Source: Porphyridium purpureum
Taxonomy: Eukaryota > Rhodophyta > Bangiophyceae > Porphyridiales > Porphyridiaceae
Direction: 5' to 3'
NCBI GenBank assembly: GCA_008690995.1
Contig: VRMN01000001.1
Location: 186,001 to 250,000 of the forward strand
Length of the DNA: 64,000 nt
Shown here: positions 21,729-31,292 of the stretch, one piece after another
Numbering within the stretch: the first letter of the stretch is position 1
Layout of the letters: each line of letters begins with the position of its first letter
Notes under the pieces: model-generated
The model's database searches: none
The model's input: only the letters and a program-made list of their open reading frames with translations
What the model was told of the DNA's origin: nothing
Program-made: the position numbers and the translations under genes

Positions 21729-22709
21729 ATGGAGCCTGTGATGACGCCAGGAGAGCTAGCGGCGTTATTGAAAACGGAGCGCAGGCCATGCGTGATTCAT
21801 TTCTACGCGGACGACGCCGCGGCGCTGTGTGAGCAGGTGGACGGCGTGCTGTCGACTCTGGCCAAGCGGTACGACGCGCCAGAAATGCTGCTGTTTCTGC
21901 GTGTGCGCGCGGGCAGTCAGACAAAGCATCTGTGCCGGAGCTTTGAGGTGCGCGCCGCGCCCACCGTGCTGCTGGTGGACGAGAACTTGAACGTGGTGGA
22001 GCGTGTGCAAGGGCCCGACGCGCCACGCATCACACAGTACGTGGAGCGCTTGGCCGAGGACGCTGCGGCTCGGCTAGAGAAGCGAATCAGCGCCATCATT
22101 GCGAGTCATCGCATCATGCTCTTCATGAAGGGCACCCACCCAGACGATGCCAAGTGCAAGTTCAGCCGCGAGATTGTGTCGATTTTACGAGAGCACGGCA
22201 TCGCCTTCGGCACGTACGACATTCTGTCGGACCGCAGCGTTCGTGAGGGTCTGAAGAAGCGCGCCCAGTGGCCTACGTATCCGCAGCTGTACTGTGCAGG
22301 TGAGCTGATCGGCGGCGTTGATATTGTGCGCGAGATGGCGCGCAACAACACGCTGCGCGAGGAGCTCGGCGGGTCGGACGTGCCTTCTGACGAACAAGCG
22401 CGCGACGCGCTGAATGCGCGGCTGGAAAAGCTGATCCGCCAGGAGCGCGTGATGCTTTTCATGAAGGGCGATCCTGAGACGCCGCAATGCGGCTTCTCTG
22501 CGAAGACCGTGGCGATTCTGCGCGCGCACCAGATCGCGTTCGGCTCGTTTGACATTCTGCGCGACGACGACGTGCGCCAGGGCCTCAAGGCGTACGCGAT
22601 GTGGCCCACGTATCCGCAGCTGTACGCGAACGGCGACCTGGTTGGCGGGCTCGACATTGTGCAGCAGCTCGCAGAGACCGGCGCCCTCGAGAAAGAACTG
22701 GCCGGTTAA
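21729..22709 (+). CDS. Multidomain monothiol glutaredoxin Grx3/PICOT
   Basis: 326 residues, close to human GLRX3 (335). The start [10 protein letters not shown] at 21729 places a thioredoxin-like domain at residues 1-110, then glutaredoxin domains at about 115-215 and 230-326. The second Grx domain has the standard CGFS site (254-257) with the conserved WPTYPQLY and GG-D glutathione-binding elements. The first Grx domain has CKFS (143-146), Gly replaced by Lys, but keeps WPTYPQLY. The thioredoxin-like domain lacks a CxxC and keeps one Cys (AALCEQV), as usual for PICOT proteins. The family binds [2Fe-2S] clusters with glutathione and, with BolA partners, serves cytosolic iron trafficking and Fe-S protein assembly. 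Next gene, copine, is 233 bp downstream on the same strand. Confidence 0.95.
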   Translation: MEPVMTPGELAALLKTERRPCVIHFYADDAAALCEQVDGVLSTLAKRYDAPEMLLFLRVRAGSQTKHLCRSFEVRAAPTVLLVDENLNVVERVQGPDAPRITQYVERLAEDAAARLEKRISAIIASHRIMLFMKGTHPDDAKCKFSREIVSILREHGIAFGTYDILSDRSVREGLKKRAQWPTYPQLYCAGELIGGVDIVREMARNNTLREELGGSDVPSDEQARDALNARLEKLIRQERVMLFMKGDPETPQCGFSAKTVAILRAHQIAFGSFDILRDDDVRQGLKAYAMWPTYPQLYANGDLVGGLDIVQQLAETGALEKELAG

Positions 22710-22942
22710 CATGCGGCGCCCGTCGCTCGTCTCTAGGGTTCCTCCCTCATAAACAACTGAACCTGCAGCTGAACCTCCGACGGAACTGAACCTCCAACTG
22801 AACCCAAAGCTGTACACCCGCTGATGGAGCTGAACCGCCGCGCCAGGCTGAGTTGGCGAGCAGCGGCAGAGCGGTTGGGGGATATCTTCTCCTGCGGTGT
22901 AGAGAGGGACTTGAGGCCCGTTGCGTGTTGAGCGGGACTGCG

Positions 22943-25039
22943 ATGGAGTACCCGCTCTCGCAGCTGGACCTGCGCTTTGCGGTGCGCATTCCGCCGCTCA
23001 GTAAGCGCGCGGGCTGCTTTCTCGACGTGCAGCATCAGGACGAGCGCGCGCTGGAGCGCGGCATGGCGTTCGACTCGCTCGGGCGCTCAGAGCTGTCGTC
23101 CTGCTCCTTTGCCGCGTCGGCGCCGGCCGCGGAGGCACGCATCGCGTTCCAGAAGGTATACTGCCTGCCGCACTTCTTCGAGCGGAGGAAGAAGATTCGC
23201 GTCATCGTGTTCTTGGAGAAGCTTCTCGTCCGAGAAAGCATGCTTCAGCTCAGCTCAAAGGTGCGCCACAACGAACAGTTGCTGCTCGCGTGCGGCGAGT
23301 TCAGTCTCAAGGACATGGTCGCGTCCAAGGCAGAGCCCTTCACCGTCGCGCTTGACATGCAAGAGACGCCCGAAGCCAAGCACTGGCTTCGAACCACAGA
23401 CGATGCGAAGCGGGGTGTGGACGTGTTGGTCACGTTCACAGAACGGACGTCCGCACGGATGATTGCAAGCATACACTTCATGGGTCGCGATATGCCCTCA
23501 AAGTCATTCGTGCTGTCCAAGCGCAGGTCGCTCACGCGCTCGTTTCGTAAGTTCCTGTCGACGGCAGACACCCCCTACGAGAGCACTGACGAGTATGGCG
23601 GCTCGGCGCTGGGCGGTCGAAATTGGGAGCAAGAGAACGCATTGTCGCTGGTGGTTCAGCGCCCACTGCAATCAGATGTGTGGGAATCGGTGCTGCGCTC
23701 AGCTCCAATTTCGGCAGACAGCAAGGGCGGAGCCGACTTTGGCCCGCTCACACTATCGCGCCACCAGCTCAATGGCGGAGAAGATGGACGCACGATTCGA
23801 ATTGAGCTACAGCGGCTTTCCTTAGGCGAAGGGTTTGTGCGCGTTGCGTATGCGGAGACCACGTTGCGGCGGCTACTTGACTTGGGCAGAAGTCGTCGCT
23901 TAGTTCTCGTGAGCATCGCAGACGGCAAGCTGCAGCCGTGCGGCGAGCTTGAGCTTGTATCTGTGAGTCTATCCCCATCGCCATCTTTTCTCGAGTTTCA
24001 CCGTTCTGAATCCGTCATTATTGATACGACCGTAGCTATAGACTTCACGGCCAGCAATCTCGACCCGTCGATTGCACAGTCGCTGCATAACTCTTCGGCA
24101 CGGGTGAGTCTGACAGGCAGCGGCACGAATGGCGACGAGGGCACGTTGAATCCATACGAGCGCTGCTTGTGTCAGGTTTACGAACTACTGAGCCCGTACT
24201 CTGCGAGCGGAATGAGCATGTTTGGCTTTGGTGCGCGCATCCCGCCATTATGGGGCACGTCGCATTGCTTCTCACTCAGCCCGGGAGGCGCATACACGGC
24301 TGCTTCCATGTGTGGCGGTGGCAAACAGGGACAGCCTTTTACCGACCTGACCTGCACAGATCGCGAAAAGGTACTGTATGCTTACCGGCGGGCGGCGCAC
24401 CAAGTGGCTTTCGCCGGTCCAACACTGTTCGCTCATTTCATCCGCATGCTGCGCATTCGCTCAGAAAAGTTTGTCGCCGAGCGTATACCGGCGTATACGT
24501 TTGCCATTATCCTGACGGACGGTGTGATGAAGGATTTGGTAGAGACGGTCAGTGAACTCATCCAACTGTCCAGCTTGGGTTGCTCGGTGGTGATCATGGG
24601 CGTGGGTTCCTCGAATTTCGCGCCCTTGGAAGCGCTAGTTCGCAACATCAGCGGGGCTGGCGGATACCAGAATGCTCTGGTTCGCAATATGGTACAATTC
24701 GTAGACGCGGGTACTCTTCGAACGGAGAGCGATATTCTGCGCTTACAAAGCGCCATCGGCAGGCTGCCACATGAGTTCATGGAGTTTATGCGCACAGAAA
24801 ATGTAGATCCCGCTGCAGCAAATCGCACGTGGTCGCGTGCGGACCTGAGCGCCAGTTTTCGAAATATAGGCATTGTCCCGAGTCCTGAACAGATGAGCGC
24901 GGTCAGTGCAGAGTCATATCGAAACGTCGCGATTGAGGAACACGTACGTATGCTTGTGAATTCGTCGACGAGAATACAGGAGCCGTCTGGTGAAGTGTTA
25001 GCGCGCCGCCCTGCCGTATCTTCGCGCGATGATTCATGA
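22943..25039 (+). CDS. Copine, calcium-dependent phospholipid-binding protein
   Basis: 698 residues from ATG 22943; an in-frame ATG at 22853 is possible but adds an unconserved leader. C2-like regions occupy roughly residues 1-150 and 230-345, and a copine-type von Willebrand A domain spans about 355-600. Copine signatures are AIDFTASN (metal-site Asp about residue 367), NPYERCL, FGFGARIPP, GPTLFAHFIRML and IILTDGVMKD with VIMGVGSSNF. The usual C2 calcium Asp residues are not obvious in the first C2 region (FLDVQHQDERALERG), so calcium dependence may be weak. The linker between C2 and vWA is longer than in animal copines. Copines bind membranes and recruit partners through the vWA domain. A CTGTAC box lies in the 5' spacer near 22813. 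Confidence 0.93.
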   Translation: MEYPLSQLDLRFAVRIPPLSKRAGCFLDVQHQDERALERGMAFDSLGRSELSSCSFAASAPAAEARIAFQKVYCLPHFFERRKKIRVIVFLEKLLVRESMLQLSSKVRHNEQLLLACGEFSLKDMVASKAEPFTVALDMQETPEAKHWLRTTDDAKRGVDVLVTFTERTSARMIASIHFMGRDMPSKSFVLSKRRSLTRSFRKFLSTADTPYESTDEYGGSALGGRNWEQENALSLVVQRPLQSDVWESVLRSAPISADSKGGADFGPLTLSRHQLNGGEDGRTIRIELQRLSLGEGFVRVAYAETTLRRLLDLGRSRRLVLVSIADGKLQPCGELELVSVSLSPSPSFLEFHRSESVIIDTTVAIDFTASNLDPSIAQSLHNSSARVSLTGSGTNGDEGTLNPYERCLCQVYELLSPYSASGMSMFGFGARIPPLWGTSHCFSLSPGGAYTAASMCGGGKQGQPFTDLTCTDREKVLYAYRRAAHQVAFAGPTLFAHFIRMLRIRSEKFVAERIPAYTFAIILTDGVMKDLVETVSELIQLSSLGCSVVIMGVGSSNFAPLEALVRNISGAGGYQNALVRNMVQFVDAGTLRTESDILRLQSAIGRLPHEFMEFMRTENVDPAAANRTWSRADLSASFRNIGIVPSPEQMSAVSAESYRNVAIEEHVRMLVNSSTRIQEPSGEVLARRPAVSSRDDS

Positions 25040-25568
25040 GACTGGCGGATGGCTGCTAGCTTTGGAGTTCAGGCGCGCGTCATGATGCCCCTTCAACATT
25101 CTAACTTCTGCATGTTGCTGCTTTCTTTGATTTTTTTTTTTCCCTAGGAGCGTATTATAATTGGATGTGACAACAAGCTTTCGCTTCATGCATCGCTGCC
25201 AGAGGACAGGTGCCGAGCAAAGCGGTGGCCCTCAGAGATGAAAGCCGGGCTCATATGATGACGACTGTTAATCTAGTCGTTTGAGAACTTGATCGTATCT
25301 CGCTGCCTAGGAAGCACGCCTTGGAAAGGAAACCGTATTTATCTCTCTTCCCTAACAACAACAACAACAACAAGAACAAAACATTTCTGCTCTCGTGGAC
25401 AACTAATCTCTACCATTCAATGTTCGACATCTTGAAAGTAAAATAGAAACGTCATGGGCCCAATGGTAAATGCAAGGAAAGGAAGAGAGGACACTCGCGA
25501 CACGCCTTGACAAGTGCTCAACAATACGGTCATGGACAAATCCTCAAGAACAAAGAAAAGAAACCCTC
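25040..25568. other. Convergent 3' spacer with simple repeats
   Basis: Lies between the 3' ends of copine (+) and the PhoX-like gene (-). It holds a T-run at about 25130-25142 and an (AAC)n tract at 25354-25372. No gene seen. Confidence 0.6.
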
Positions 25569-27362
25569 TTACAGGGACCCTGAAGCAAAGCAGAGCTGGC
25601 CTCCCTGCACATACGTATCTGCCGGGAACCGAATGCCATGCGCTTGTATGTCAAACACAAGCAGTACCTCACCTGGTGCCGTGGCAAAAAGGCTTGTCAC
25701 GTCCAAGATACCGCTGCTCTCCCAGTTGGCGCAGTCGTCAGGGGCCGAGTCAACCTGGCCTGCCGGGACATTGCGGTTGATCTGCATGACTCGCTGAGTC
25801 GCCCCGCTGACCGGGTTGAAACGCCACACAGACGCCTCCTCACCGCTAATAGTGCAAAACTCGTTCACGGAACGGTCTTCCTGAACAAAGACCATACCTG
25901 TCGTTGGCGACCAATCAAGGTTGTCAGGCGAACGAATGCCAAAGTCTCGGTTCGCCGGCTCATCGCCGTCGTATACAATGGTCGCGCTGCACACAATCTC
26001 AGAAATGCTCTGCACATTGCCTGCCAAAGCCGCCTGCAAGGAAGCGTCATCGATATCGAACGTGTACAGAGTTCCCCAAGAATCCTCCGGGAAAAGTGAC
26101 GGGCGTCCCGTCGACGCCATAATGAAGCGGGTGCCATCTGCCGGATCCTGCGATACATCCTCTGGACGCGAAAAGCGAAAGGCGCCGACATTATCAGCTT
26201 CCGCGTCGAGCTCGGCCATAGTCAAGAAAGAACCCGTGGCAGTGTTATAGTTAGGAACCACCACAAACTTGCCCTGCTTGGTGGTCTCGCCAGTCGCCAG
26301 CCACTCCCCTGGCGTGCGAACGCCGTCGTCCGCCACCCACATAAGCAACACACCATATCCGAATCCATTCCTCACCAGGAATGGCGGAGCATTATACGGA
26401 CCTGGCGCCTGTTGTCCCTTTTGGCCAACGAACAAACGCATAGCCACACCCTCACGGTCGTCACCAACCGCGTAGACAATCTTGTCTGTGCCGAACTGTT
26501 CCAGCGAGACCAGGTTTTCGTACCCGGCACGCCCAATCATGGGAGCGACATAGATTGAGTCTGTGCTTACTTCGATAATGGCAGCCAGTCCATCACTCGT
26601 TTCCTCACCTGTGATGTACATATCGTCCAAGGCGCCGTTTTGGCCAGCCATCACAACTGCGCCCGAGCAGAAGCGGTTGAACTCAAATTCAGATCCAGGA
26701 ACCATCACGGAGCCATCCTCAAGGTACACTGTACGGTACGCTAGCTCGACGTCCAGGACTTTACGAGTCACACGATCCATCACAAACTTGTGCACACGCG
26801 AACCGCGTACGGACGCGCCGCTGTCCATGGTCATGAGGAAGCCCAGCCCAGCCCCGATCTCGCTGTTCACATAAAGGAGCACATTATCTCCCTGCGGCAC
26901 TGCACCAATGCCGTCCAGAATTCCTGTCACAGCGTATCCAAATGCGTTCAGCGATTCTTGCGTCCCCACGGTGAACACACACTCCACGTTCCAACCTGCC
27001 AAACCAGTCATCATGGCGGCATCCGAAGGCGCGAATTGAAGCGCTGAAACTTGCGAAGTCAATGGCGGGCACGCAGCGACGGTGCGCGCTGCCTGCTCAC
27101 ACAAAGGCGACGACGTGAAGAAGTATACAAAAATATCGAGAGTGTCGCACAGCAAGTCACCCTCTGTGTCATCACAAATGCATACCGCTTGCTCTGGACT
27201 GCGCAACTCACAGGCCTCCAGCTCGGGGGCCACTGGAGAAATGATTTCCAGTTCAGGCGCACGGCGGCATCGACACTGCTGCGCTGCAACCATTGGAGCA
27301 CAAGCGACGGTCACCACCAGCAGCAGCACTGCTGCGACTGCAAATCGTCGAGAAGGAAACAT
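25569..27362 (-). CDS. Secreted DUF839/PhoX-like protein
   Basis: 597 residues. The N-terminus is a signal peptide (AVAAVLLLVVTVACA, cleavage probably after VAAQ, about residue 28). A short Cys-rich segment follows (residues 28-100, with CRCRR and CICDD). The rest matches the DUF839 (PhoX-type) beta-propeller family: RPEDVSQDP, SPDNLDW, VQEDRSVNEF, WRFNPVSG, ESSGILDVTSLF and DIQAHG are recognisable blocks. PhoX enzymes are secreted Ca/Fe-dependent alkaline phosphatases of bacteria, and related proteins are common in algae. Most bacterial homologs use Tat export; here the leader is an ordinary eukaryotic signal sequence. Phosphatase activity is inferred from family only. The gene converges with copine and has a 2.4-kb spacer upstream. 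Confidence 0.75.
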   Translation of the reverse strand: MFPSRRFAVAAVLLLVVTVACAPMVAAQQCRCRRAPELEIISPVAPELEACELRSPEQAVCICDDTEGDLLCDTLDIFVYFFTSSPLCEQAARTVAACPPLTSQVSALQFAPSDAAMMTGLAGWNVECVFTVGTQESLNAFGYAVTGILDGIGAVPQGDNVLLYVNSEIGAGLGFLMTMDSGASVRGSRVHKFVMDRVTRKVLDVELAYRTVYLEDGSVMVPGSEFEFNRFCSGAVVMAGQNGALDDMYITGEETSDGLAAIIEVSTDSIYVAPMIGRAGYENLVSLEQFGTDKIVYAVGDDREGVAMRLFVGQKGQQAPGPYNAPPFLVRNGFGYGVLLMWVADDGVRTPGEWLATGETTKQGKFVVVPNYNTATGSFLTMAELDAEADNVGAFRFSRPEDVSQDPADGTRFIMASTGRPSLFPEDSWGTLYTFDIDDASLQAALAGNVQSISEIVCSATIVYDGDEPANRDFGIRSPDNLDWSPTTGMVFVQEDRSVNEFCTISGEEASVWRFNPVSGATQRVMQINRNVPAGQVDSAPDDCANWESSGILDVTSLFATAPGEVLLVFDIQAHGIRFPADTYVQGGQLCFASGSL

Positions 27363-27636
27363 CTCGTGCTTTTCCAGTCTCCTGTACTATTTTCAGTCCC
27401 TTCCTAGCCGGTCTCCTTGCTTTACCTACCTTGCACTGACGACAAAGCCATTCCGTTTGGCGAACACATTCGCGGGCGATCCTTAAGTACCCTTGATAGC
27501 GCTTGAAACGACGACGCGATTCGCTCGTGCCAGGTATCCGCCATTCGAACTTCGCGAGCAGATCGAATCCGAATCTTGTTCCGAGCATCGAACACGCGTG
27601 CGTGGTATTCACTTGCAAAGGACGCACCTGCGTAGA

Positions 27637-27765
27637 GCCCGCCTGCACACGATCTGCGTGCAACGGATCTGCCTGCATAGAGTGCCCACCGGTCGCAGCA
27701 GATCCGCATGCATCGGACCCGCCTGCATAGAACACAGCTACAGTAAACCCACCTGCACAGCGCCC
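27637..27765 (+). repeat. Degenerate 15-16 bp tandem repeat
   Basis: Several loosely similar units of the form (G/C)CCGCCTGCAYAGA or GATCTGCSTGCA follow one another, for example GCCCGCCTGCACACGA, TCTGCCTGCATAGAG and CCCGCCTGCATAGAAC. Units are imperfect, so this is an old or slowly diverging array. Confidence 0.45.
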
Positions 27766-28220
27766 GTTGTGCACAAAACACGCCCGTAGCGGACCCCGCT
27801 GGCCAGGACGCGCCCGCGTCGGACCCGTGTTCACGGGCACCCAACTCGTCGGCTCATCACCCTCACCTCTCCGGACATGTTCGGCGCCGGACCCGCGCAT
27901 ATGAATCCATCGGCACAGCGGAGGAGCAGCGGCACAGAATCCACGCAGATTCCCACGCACCGCATGACCTCGGTCGGCGCACCGGCACCGCTCCGCCTCC
28001 GCACTGCGCGCGCGCCATGGCCGTGTGCCAACGGATATTTCCGTCGGCCTGTTCAGGACTCGTCATTCACGTACTGACAATGACCGCCGCCAGCACGCGC
28101 GCGCGCACGCGGCGGGAGGGGAACAGATGAGTCGCCGTTCGCTCTCTCTCTCTCCTTCCGATGCGCACACGCGCAGAATCCCAAAGATGCGCGCGCCGCT
28201 CAACCCCGAATCTCCGCAAG

Positions 28221-28270
28221 CGCTAGGGTTTCTCCGTGCGCGTGGAAGCACAACGGGAGAAACCCTAGCG
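28221..28270. repeat. Perfect 15-bp inverted repeat with telomere-like core
   Basis: Left arm CGCTAGGGTTTCTCC (28221-28235) and right arm GGAGAAACCCTAGCG (28256-28270) are exact reverse complements, with a 20-nt loop that can pair further (GTGC with GCAC). Each arm contains the plant-type telo-box AAACCCTA. Confidence 0.7.
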
Positions 28271-29589
28271 CCCTTGATGTACGGCACCACCAAAACGCGC
28301 CGTTTGGGTAGAGACGCGCAGCGTGACTATGAAAAGGGGCGCGTTTGCATAGGAGTCTGAGCGAGGCGCGCGGTGCGGAGTGTACCTCGCACTGTACCGC
28401 GGGCTGCGCGCGCGGGGTGTGGGCTTGGGGAGGAGAGAGAGGCCGGCAGGGCCGGTGCGGTGCGGCGTTGCCAGGTTTTGGAGCGCGGCGCGTGCCGCTT
28501 CGCGCGGTCGTGAGTGTGGCCCGGCCAGGTGCGCGCGGCGGCGCGTGAGAGTGGATGTAGACTGGAGCGCCCGGACAGCGTGCGTGATGAAGATCGTGCA
28601 GAGTCGCACGCGGCGTGCGGCGAGATGAGCGGCCGCGTGTGTTCGTGCGGTCAGGCGCCCGTTTCTCTCCGATTCCGCGATTCTACGCGACGGAAAGCGC
28701 GTTCGCCTCGAGGAAATCGGGCGCGTCGGGGCAGGCGCGTGGAACGTGCCTTGCGACAGCGGCAACGGTGGATTCCCGTCGCCTCCGGCGACACCGTGTC
28801 CATTTCGCGTGGGAAACCCGCATCTGCGCCGTTTGGTAGTTTTATGTACCGGGCCCTGGCGCCTGGCTCTGGTTTGCCCGTAAATAGTTATGACTCACAG
28901 GCCTACGTCGGCTTGCCAAATATACTGTTCGCGCCACATGCAAGCCGGCGCGATGCAGCGACTCGTGATAGGAACAGTCATGTAAGGCCATCCCCGGGCC
29001 GACTGAAACCCGCTCGCATACAGGCGAGCATGTGGGCGGGCACTGCAAACGCGCGCTTCGCAGCGGTCTGCCGAGCATCTCTGTTGTCGCGGAACACAAC
29101 TCCATCCTTGCTGTGGCGTTGACACCCAGCGTGTTACGTACGAGTGCTTCAGACACCGAGCGCGTGCGCGTCTTGAACACGACGAAGGCTGCTGAGTTCT
29201 TCACGATGCTGGTCGCTGCGGGGTGATGACAGCCAACTGTGCGATGTGTGACAATGATGAGGCCCTCAAGGACCGGGTCCGGCCGCCTGCGATGCACACA
29301 CTGACCTCTCACATGAGCCGGTGCGACACTGCGCGTCTCGACCTGGCATTCTTGGTCTGACCTGCGGCGGCAGACTGTTTCTGTGCACAACACCTCCAGC
29401 TACCCAGACCCGTACCGCTTTTTGCCACGCGGCGCGAGCGCATCCACTGCATTTGCGAGGCAGCGCCGTGGCCACCTTCCAAGCTCACGTTCCGGAATCG
29501 CTGCTGCCAAAGCCCCCGCGCATTGTCCGCGCGCCGTATCCGCCCCCTGTCCACCACCCTTGCTTCTCCGGCACTGTCACTTGATCAAC

Positions 29590-29621
29590 CGGTTTATCGG
29601 TTTATTGGGTTATCGGTTTTT
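29590..29621 (+). repeat. 8-bp periodic CGGTTTAT repeat
   Basis: Four consecutive 8-bp units: CGGTTTAT, CGGTTTAT, TGGGTTAT and CGGTTTTT. Located about 150-180 bp upstream of the kinase start. Related arrays occur at 37656, 37773 and 44114. Confidence 0.65.
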
Positions 29622-29665
29622 ATCCGTTGTGGCAGGGAATTTCGGAGAGCGGGTGTTCAGTATAA

Positions 29666-29691
29666 ACTGTACTGACTGTACTAACTGTACT
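29666..29691 (+). promoter_or_regulatory. Three ACTGTACT boxes with a 9-bp period
   Basis: ACTGTACT at 29666, 29675 and 29684, each starting 9 bp after the last, 79-104 bp upstream of the kinase ATG. The same core recurs in other spacers of this window, which suggests a transcription-factor site. Function is inference. Confidence 0.45.
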
Positions 29692-29769
29692 CAACGGTTA
29701 CGAGTCGCGGTCGGCAGCGCGCCTGTGCGGCGACTGGCAGAGGGAGAGGGAAGGGACGGACGGTACGGG

Positions 29770-31292
29770 ATGGTTGTGTTCGGGGAGTACTACGACTCGG
29801 ACGACGAGTTCGAGCGCCGCGCGCAGGCCGGCGCGCTGTACGCCGCGCGCGCTGGCCGAGCGCTGGGCGCTGGGCGCACTGATCGGCAAGGGCGGGTACG
29901 GCGGTGCACCTCGCCAACGCAAAGGACGAGCGCTCCGTCGTCGCGGCCGTCAAGGTTGTCGAGAAGCGCCGCGCGCTCGCAGACCAGCGCAACCTGCGCA
30001 TGCTCCGCAGCGAGGTGGCGTGCCTCGCGCGCGTGCATGAGTTTGGCCCGCACCCAAACATCATGCGCGTGTACGAGATCACAGAGGACGTCAGCAATAT
30101 TTACATCGTGTCAGAGTATTTGGACGGCGGGGAGCTCTTTTCTCTGCTGGCGCACGCAGAGTCTGTCTTTGTCGAGGCCGAGTGCGCCGCGCTCATGTAC
30201 CACTTGCTCCATGCGGTGTCGTTCCTGCACTCGGTCGGCATCCACCATCGAGACATCAAGCCCGAGAACCTGATGTTCAGCAAGGGCGCAGGCGTGGCCG
30301 GCGTCAAGCTGATCGACTTTGGCGTGAGCTTCTTGGTTGAAGAAGCAAACCTCATGAACCGCATCAACATCGGCTCGGCGCTCTATTTGCCGCCAGAAAA
30401 CATTTACGGCGAGCCGTACACCTACAAGGCAGACATTTGGTCTGTAGGTATTATTGCGTTTATTTGCCTCACGGGCTCGCTCCCGTACGACCTGACCATG
30501 AGCGAGAATTTGCTCGACGTGGTGCTCGAGTTTGGGCCATCGTTCGACCTCAAGGATTTCAAGAGCTTACCGGCAGACGCACAGAATTTTGTCCGGCAAA
30601 TGCTTTCAACAGACAAGGAGCAGCGCCCCAACGCCGAGCAGTTGCTGAGCCACCCGTGGCTGCAGAAATTCATCACGTCGAGCGCCGCCAAGAAGGAGTC
30701 GAACAAGGTTTATACGGACCGTGCGCGCACGGGCATCGAGCCGCTCGTGACGCTGCTATCTCTGGAGAGCAGCAACGCGCGTAGGGACCTGCGCAGTATG
30801 CTGATACAAGAGCGCATCACCAACATTGCCCAGCTACCCGGCAATCAGCTATTGCTCACGGGTGAAGGCAGCGATCACCTTTCGGTGCATGGCGGAAGCT
30901 CATTTGCACCCACACCGAGCCGCAGCCCGGTACCGCACCAAGGCAACGGCTCGTTGTCGACTTCCTCTATCACGGGTGGCGAAGAGTCCGAATCGCCCGG
31001 GCAAAGTGGACATGCGATCAGTGCAAGCCGGAAAAGCAATAACTTGCGGAGCACGGTCATCGAGCCGCCTTCGAGCGCCCTGGAGCGACGCACCTCACGC
31101 GACCCGCGCACCTTTGTCAGAGCAGAGGGTCCTTCCACCTCGGCCGACGCGTCGCCCCTGGTGCGCAAGTTTGGATATGGTACAGCGCTGTGGTCCTCCA
31201 AAAATTTGGTGCGGTCCAACTTTCACATCCCGAGCTTGCTGGATGAGAGCAAAGTGACCACTCTGCGGAACTCGTCGCTTGGAGCCGAGTAG
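29770..31292 (+). CDS. CAMK-type Ser/Thr protein kinase with disrupted 5' end
   Basis: The body of the kinase is intact in the frame open from 29904: VAIK-type lysine (AAVKVVEK), HRDIKPENL (catalytic Asp at 30252), DFG (LIDFG), PPE in place of APE, and a C-lobe ending near HPWLQKF. A Ser/Thr-rich tail of about 190 residues follows. The glycine loop GKGGYG lies just upstream (29885-29902) but in another frame. The likely N-terminus MVVFGEYYDSDDEFERR (ATG 29770) lies in a third frame. Two single-base shifts, at about 29841-29860 and about 29900, would account for this. Both are in GC-rich repetitive sequence, so assembly error is possible. Otherwise a shorter protein starting at 29904 would lack the glycine loop. 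AATAAA lies at 31359, 67 bp after the stop. Substrate unknown; resembles calcium/calmodulin-dependent kinases without a visible EF-hand. Confidence 0.8.

Larger units (their letters stand above)
27363..29769. other. Long GC-rich spacer
   Basis: 2.4 kb between divergent genes, the longest host-gene spacer here. Open frames up to 200 codons occur on both strands but overlap antisense to each other and show no domain. It contains a degenerate short repeat (27637-27765), a telo-box hairpin (28221-28270), AAAACG and GTAC motifs (28292-28398), and at the right end the 8-bp and 9-bp periodic motifs upstream of the kinase. Confidence 0.55.

Noticed and set aside
25354-25372. (AAC)n tract
   Set aside because: Simple microsatellite in a 3' spacer; nothing further to report.
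27253-27960. 235-codon minus-strand frame upstream of the PhoX-like gene
   Set aside because: It overlaps the signal-peptide end of the PhoX-like gene in another frame and owes its length to the degenerate repeat.
28514-29393. Open frames of about 180-200 codons on both strands in the long spacer
   Set aside because: They overlap antisense, have no conserved domain and show the Arg/Ala bias of GC-rich non-coding frames.
29383-30273. 296-codon open frame overlapping the kinase
   Set aside because: Only its MVVFGEYYDSDDEFERR part looks like the kinase N-terminus. The rest is out of frame with the conserved kinase body.
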